Shown here piece after piece: positions 59,561 through 64,000 of a stretch of 64,000 nt of DNA. Position 1 is the stretch's first letter; each line of letters opens with the position of its first letter. Under the pieces are notes generated by a model, which searched no databases, was not told the origin of the DNA, and saw only the letters and a program-made list of their open reading frames with translations. The DNA comes from Roseateles sp. (GTDB taxonomy: Bacteria; Pseudomonadota; Gammaproteobacteria; Burkholderiales; Burkholderiaceae_C): contig NZ_JAFAGT010000085.1 in assembly GCF_019237615.1 (NCBI RefSeq), positions 186,001 through 250,000 on the forward strand, read 5' to 3'. A program made the translations under genes and the position numbers.

Positions 59561-62230
59561 ATGACGCAACGTCACCTCGACAAACTGCTGATGCCCCGGT
59601 CCGTCGCCGTCTTTGGCGCGTCAGATAGGCCCGCCCGCGTCGGCACCACCGTTTGGAAAAACCTGGCGGCGGCCGGGTTCAACGGATCAATCGCGCCAGT
59701 CAATCCCCGGCTGCGGGCGCTGGACGGCGTGCGCTGCTATGCCGACGTGAGCAGCCTGCCCTTCGTGCCGGATCTGGCCGTGTTGTGCACGCCGCCGGAC
59801 ACCATAGCGCCGCTGATCGCCGAACTCGGCGAGCGCGGCACCCGTGCCGCCATCATCGTCACCGCCGGGCTCACGCCGCAGCAGAAGCAGGCGGCGTTGG
59901 ATGCGGCCAGGCCTCACGTCCTGCGGCTGCTGGGCCCCAACTGCATCGGCCTGCTGCGACCGCAGCTCGGGCTGAACGCGAGCTTCACCCAGGCGAATGC
60001 CCTGCCCGGAGACCTCGCCCTGGTCTCCCAGTCCGGCGCCCTGCTGACGGCGCTGCTCGACTGGGCGAACACGGAGCGCATCGGTTTCTCTCACCTGATC
60101 TCCCTGGGTGAACACTTGGACGTCGACTTCGGCGACCTGTTGGACTACCTGGCCACGGACCGCCAGACCCGTGCGATCCTGCTCTACATCGAGTCCATCA
60201 CTTCGACGCGCAAGTTCATGTCGGCTGCCCGCCTGGCGGCCCGCATCAAGCCGGTCATCGTCGTGAAGGCTGGCCGCAGCCTGGCCGGCATGAGGGCCGC
60301 CGCCTCGCACACCGGCGCGCTCGCCGGCGAGGACATCGTCTTCGACGCCGCCATCCGCCGCGCCGGCATGCTGAGGGTGGACACGCTGAAGGAACTCTTC
60401 ATCGCGGCCCAGACGCTGGCCCGGTTCCGCGACAACCGCAGCGCCGAGCTGATGGTCATGACCAATGGCGGAGGCGCCGGCGTCATGGCGGCCGACGCCG
60501 CCTCCAGTCTCGGCGTGAAGCTGGCGCGGCCGGGAGAAGCGCTGATGCGCTCGCTCAACACGGTCCTTCCGGCGAACTGGTCGCACGCCAACCCCATCGA
60601 CATCATCGGCGACGCACCGGCCCAACGCTACGTGGACACGCTGAAAGCGCTGTTCGAGGCGCCGGAGGCGGGCGCCCTGCTGTTCGTCCACGCGCCGACT
60701 GCCATCGTCTGCAGTCATGACATCGCCGAAGCTTGCGCGCCCCTGATCGCGAGCCGCCGAGGGCGTGTCATGAGCTGCTGGATGGGCGGCGAGACGCTCT
60801 CAGCGGCCCGGCGCCTGTTCGAAGAAGCCGGCATCGCCGACTACGAAACACCGGAGGAGGCCGTGCGGGCGTTCGCGCTGATGCAAACCTATCGGCGTAA
60901 CCAGGCCACGTTGCGCGAGGCGCCCTCGGCCAGCGCGAACGCGGAACCGGACCTGCCTCGCGCCCGCCGCATCGTCGGCGCCGCCCTCGCTGCGGGCAAT
61001 GAATGGCTCGACGAGGTGACCGCGAAGCAGTTGCTGGCCGCCTTCGGCATCCCCGTCGTCGAGACCCGCCGAACCGCACCCACTCCCGATGCAGCAGCGG
61101 ACGCGGCCCGCCAGATCGGAGGGACGCTGGCGCTCAAGGCCATCTCGCCGGACATCCTGCACAAGTCCGACGCCGGGGGCGTGCGGCTGAACCTCGCCGG
61201 CGAGGACGCAGTGCGCGCCGCTGCCCGAGACATGCTCGCCCACCTCCATGCGTCGCGCCCAGAGGCTCGCATCGAAGGCTTCAGCGTCCAGGCCATGGCA
61301 CAGCGCCCGAACGCGCAAGAACTCATCGTCGGCGCGCATGTCGACCCCATCTTCGGGCCCGTGGTGCTGTTCGGCCAAGGCGGCACGGCCGTAGAGGTGC
61401 TCGGCGACCGCGCCGTCGCCCTGCCGCCGTTGAACCGCGTCCTGGCGCAAGAGCTGATCGAGCGCACGCGGGTGGCGCGCCTGCTGGCTGGCTACCGGGG
61501 CCAACCACCCGCGCGGCTCGGTGCCGTGTGCGATGCGCTGATCGCGGTGGCGCGCATGCTGGCGGAATTGCCTGAACTCGCCGAGCTGGACATCAATCCG
61601 ATGTGGGCCGACGACAATGGCGTGCTGGCGCTGGACGCGCGCGTACGTCTGTCTGCCACCCTCCCCTCGGGCATCGGCCGGTTTGCGATCAGGCCGTATC
61701 CCGTCGAACTCGAGCGTACGCTGCACTGGCAGGGAAACCTCGTCTTCATGCGCCCCATCCGGCCGGAGGACGAGGCGCAGCATCGCGAATTCCTGGAATC
61801 GGCCGACCCTGAGGACATTCGCATGCGCTTCTTCGAAGTGGCGCGCCCGCTCTCGCACGATGATCTCGCCCGGATGACGCAGATCGACTACGAGCGCGAG
61901 ATGGCGTTCATCGTCATCGACCCGCACGCCGCCGGCGGGCCGCGCACGCTGGGCGTAGCCCGCCTTGTTCGCGACCCCGACAACGTGGAGGCCGAGTTCG
62001 CGGTGATGGTAAGGAGCGAGCGCAAGGGCCAGGGCCTCGGGCGACTGCTGATGCAGGCCCTTCTCGACTATGCGGCCGCCCGGGGCACGCAGCGCATGTT
62101 CGGCTATGTGCTGCGCGAAAACCGGGCCATGCTGACGCTGGCCAGGTCGCTAGGCTTCGAGAGCCACGCCGATTCCGACCAGCCGGCGGAGATGCTCGTC
62201 GTCAGCCGGGAGGTAAAGCGGCCGGCATAG
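59561..62230 (+). CDS. Acetate-CoA ligase (ADP-forming)-type protein fused to a GNAT acetyltransferase
   Basis: 889 residues. CoA-binding domain ([19 protein letters not shown]), succinyl-CoA-synthetase-like domains ([25 protein letters not shown], where family members have the phosphorylated His), an ATP-grasp domain ([32 protein letters not shown]) and a C-terminal GNAT domain (about 730-889, [20 protein letters not shown]). Pat-type enzymes of this shape acetylate lysines of metabolic enzymes, often inactivating acetyl-CoA synthetase; the ligase part may be active or a sensor. The start at 59561 is favoured because it matches the predicted start of transcription. Confidence 0.93.
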   Translation: MTQRHLDKLLMPRSVAVFGASDRPARVGTTVWKNLAAAGFNGSIAPVNPRLRALDGVRCYADVSSLPFVPDLAVLCTPPDTIAPLIAELGERGTRAAIIVTAGLTPQQKQAALDAARPHVLRLLGPNCIGLLRPQLGLNASFTQANALPGDLALVSQSGALLTALLDWANTERIGFSHLISLGEHLDVDFGDLLDYLATDRQTRAILLYIESITSTRKFMSAARLAARIKPVIVVKAGRSLAGMRAAASHTGALAGEDIVFDAAIRRAGMLRVDTLKELFIAAQTLARFRDNRSAELMVMTNGGGAGVMAADAASSLGVKLARPGEALMRSLNTVLPANWSHANPIDIIGDAPAQRYVDTLKALFEAPEAGALLFVHAPTAIVCSHDIAEACAPLIASRRGRVMSCWMGGETLSAARRLFEEAGIADYETPEEAVRAFALMQTYRRNQATLREAPSASANAEPDLPRARRIVGAALAAGNEWLDEVTAKQLLAAFGIPVVETRRTAPTPDAAADAARQIGGTLALKAISPDILHKSDAGGVRLNLAGEDAVRAAARDMLAHLHASRPEARIEGFSVQAMAQRPNAQELIVGAHVDPIFGPVVLFGQGGTAVEVLGDRAVALPPLNRVLAQELIERTRVARLLAGYRGQPPARLGAVCDALIAVARMLAELPELAELDINPMWADDNGVLALDARVRLSATLPSGIGRFAIRPYPVELERTLHWQGNLVFMRPIRPEDEAQHREFLESADPEDIRMRFFEVARPLSHDDLARMTQIDYEREMAFIVIDPHAAGGPRTLGVARLVRDPDNVEAEFAVMVRSERKGQGLGRLLMQALLDYAAARGTQRMFGYVLRENRAMLTLARSLGFESHADSDQPAEMLVVSREVKRPA

Positions 62231-62945
62231 GCGCCGGACTGCACGCGGAGCCGACTATCGCGCCATCGACGACTTCGATCGTCCGGTCACAACGCTGCGC
62301 CAGCGCAGGGTTGTGAGTCACGAACAGCACGGCGGTCTTCTGGGTACGGTTAACGCGCCGCAGCAGTTCGAAGACGACGTCGGCAGACCTGTTGTCCAGG
62401 TTGCCGGTGGGCTCGTCGGCCAGCAACACCGCGGGCCGCATGGCAAGCGCTCTCGCCACGGCCACGCGCTGCTGCTCGCCGCCGCTCAGGTTCAGGGCGA
62501 GGTTGTCGCAGCGATGGGACAGGCCGACGCTGTCCAGCAGCTCCCGAGCCCGCTCACCCATCGCCCTGCTCGGAAAACCCGCATCTCCCAGCATCGGCAT
62601 CATGACGTTCTCGAGCGCCGTGAACGCACCGATGAGATGGTGATACTGGAAGACAAAGCCGATGCTGCGGCCACGCAGCCGCGTCAACGCAGCGTCGTCA
62701 AGGCGGGTCGTTTCCTGCCCTCCGATGGACAGTAGACCTGAGGTCGGCCGGTCGAGCAGGCCCACGATGTTCAGCAGCGTGCTTTTGCCGGAGCCCGATG
62801 GCCCCATCACCGCGCAGAACTCGCCGCTGCCGAGTTCCAGGTCGATGCCGTGCAGCACCTCGATTTCGGCTGGCTGCCCGACGTTGAAGGCCTTGCGCAC
62901 CTGTTCCAGGCGCACGACGACCTCCACCTGCGTAGCGTCAGCCAC
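62202..62945 (-). CDS. ABC transporter ATP-binding protein (LolD/MacB type)
   Basis: 247 residues. Walker [11 protein letters not shown]-loop [18 protein letters not shown], signature LSGGEQQR and Walker [14 protein letters not shown] define the LolD/MacB-like group of exporters. The GTG at 62945 overlaps the permease stop (8 bp), giving [20 protein letters not shown]. The end overlaps the convergent acyl-CoA synthetase gene by 29 bp. Confidence 0.92.
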   Translation of the reverse strand: MADATQVEVVVRLEQVRKAFNVGQPAEIEVLHGIDLELGSGEFCAVMGPSGSGKSTLLNIVGLLDRPTSGLLSIGGQETTRLDDAALTRLRGRSIGFVFQYHHLIGAFTALENVMMPMLGDAGFPSRAMGERARELLDSVGLSHRCDNLALNLSGGEQQRVAVARALAMRPAVLLADEPTGNLDNRSADVVFELLRRVNRTQKTAVLFVTHNPALAQRCDRTIEVVDGAIVGSACSPAPMPAALPPG

Positions 62946-64000
62946 GGATCGCCACCACCGGGTCGAGACGCGCGGCGCGCAACGCCGGCGCCACCGCTGC
63001 CAGAACCCCTGTAGCGCTGGCCAGCAGCAGCGCCGCGACGAAAAGCAGCGCATCCAGCGTAACCGGCACCAGCGGCAGGCCATCCGGCCCCCGTGCCAGC
63101 TGGCGCCACAGCAACAGCGCTGCGGCACCGATCGCCGAACCGACGGCGGAGCCAGACAGGCCCAGCAGGCCACCCTGGAGCAGGAACAAGCGCAGGATCC
63201 TGCCGCGCGTCACGCCCATAGCCCGCAAGATCCCGATCTCACGGGACTTCTGCACGACCGACACGAACAGCACGCTCGCGATGCCGAACGCGACCGACAG
63301 GCCGACAAAGAAGCGTATCGCCGTGTTGGCCGTGATCTGCGCCTGCACGGCACTGAAGAACTGCGCATTGGTCTTGATCCAGCTGTCCGCCTCCACGCCC
63401 GTTAGCGCCGTGATGCGCTGAGCCACGTCTTCGGCGCCATAGATGTCGGCCACCGTCACATCCAGGCTCGACACCCCGCCCTGCAGGCCGAGCAGACTCT
63501 GGGCCGTGTGCAGCGCCATATAGGTCGTGCGCTGATTGGCCCCTTTGCTGCCCAGATCGAAGATGCCGCTGACGGTGAACACCGCATCCGCGCCGGAAGC
63601 GGCGGTCACGCGCAGCTTGTCACCCACACCCAGGCCCAGGTCGCTCGCCAAGTCGGTGCCGATCAGGATGTCGTTGGCGCTCAACCGCGTCCCGCCCCGG
63701 ACGATCTTGTCCGGCAGCGCGACGATGCGGAAGTACAGCGCCGGATCGATACCCACCACCGAGATGGCCCGGCTGGCCTCTCCCCGGATTACCAGCGCGG
63801 ATCCCGTCGCCGAGGGCGACACGGTGAGCACCTCGGGCAGCGCGCGGATCTGCGCAGCGACAGCCGGCCACTGGTCGATTGATTTGAGCCGCTGCAGCGG
63901 TGCCTGCTGCATGGCATCCTCCACGACGCCCGGCAGGCCACCGCGCAGCGCCCTGACCTTCTCCTGCGGCGGCAGAAGCTGGATGTGGGCCTGGGCCGTC
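62938..64000 (-). CDS. ABC transporter permease, FtsX/MacB type (5' part beyond the window)
   Basis: 354 residues visible; the frame stays open to base 64000, so the N-terminal helix lies outside the window. A MacB-like periplasmic core ([19 protein letters not shown] region preceding the helices) is followed by three membrane helices near the C-terminus: [20 protein letters not shown] with [20 protein letters not shown], then [20 protein letters not shown] and [21 protein letters not shown]. It pairs with the overlapping ATPase. Substrate (lipoprotein, peptide or macrolide-like) cannot be told. Confidence 0.9.
   Translation of the reverse strand, partial: TAQAHIQLLPPQEKVRALRGGLPGVVEDAMQQAPLQRLKSIDQWPAVAAQIRALPEVLTVSPSATGSALVIRGEASRAISVVGIDPALYFRIVALPDKIVRGGTRLSANDILIGTDLASDLGLGVGDKLRVTAASGADAVFTVSGIFDLGSKGANQRTTYMALHTAQSLLGLQGGVSSLDVTVADIYGAEDVAQRITALTGVEADSWIKTNAQFFSAVQAQITANTAIRFFVGLSVAFGIASVLFVSVVQKSREIGILRAMGVTRGRILRLFLLQGGLLGLSGSAVGSAIGAAALLLWRQLARGPDGLPLVPVTLDALLFVAALLLASATGVLAAVAPALRAARLDPVVAIRG

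Noticed and set aside
1-64000. tRNA, rRNA and insertion sequence transposase genes
   Set aside because: None was recognised on either strand by eye; a covariance-model search would be needed to exclude a tRNA fully.

Overview
The window is high-GC DNA with densely packed genes, short or overlapping gene junctions and long antisense open frames. Gene content points to a betaproteobacterium of the order Burkholderiales, probably a Roseateles/Mitsuaria/Rubrivivax-type organism (inferred from gene families and order, not from a database search). No rRNA, tRNA or CRISPR array was recognised.

Bases 1-38,700 look like ordinary chromosome. In order: the end of a hydratase; a LysR regulator with a divergent NAD(P)-binding gene; a GNAT enzyme; a DEAD-box helicase with an RGF-repeat tail and a long leader; a PabB-PabC fusion; oligoribonuclease; an M48 protease-PhhB-RsgA-lipoprotein operon; a CsgG-like protein; a penicillin acylase coupled to an unusual SDR; an amino-acid-type binding protein; and a histidine kinase. 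Then come a decayed group II intron behind a terminator, an MHS-type MFS transporter, a run of small coupled genes ending in two cyanophycinases facing a TonB-dependent receptor, ETF-ubiquinone oxidoreductase, FdhD, and a CHASE/PAS/GGDEF cyclase coupled to a Bug-type binding protein.

From about 38,700 to at least 62,200 the character changes to an accessory, low-oxygen/stress island with longer spacers and several broken genes. It holds a ChrA-type transporter, a 689-residue [FeFe]-hydrogenase with an extra C-terminal NTF2-like domain, a Cyc2-like cytochrome-porin with a diheme cytochrome lipoprotein, a TraR/DksA protein, a beta-CASP RNase, four universal stress proteins, a dead HtrA-like protease fused to the tail of a P-type ATPase, a deacetylase plus glycosidase-like pair, a flavodoxin, a second FtsH, a zinc alcohol dehydrogenase and an acyl-CoA synthetase/GNAT fusion. 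The window ends in a LolD/MacB-type ABC transporter.

The island appears to be tied together by nine FNR/Anr-like 14-mers (half-sites TTGAT, TTGAC or TTGCG, 4-bp spacer), all between genes. Six are placed so that a class II promoter would start just before the downstream gene, and three of those would start within one base of the start codon, giving leaderless messages. The simplest reading is an oxygen-limitation regulon combining H2 metabolism, outer-membrane electron transfer, redox balance and dormancy-type stress proteins. It resembles in composition the low-oxygen-activated (lxa) locus of Burkholderia cenocepacia, but with the hydrogenase fusion and cytochrome-porin as striking additions.
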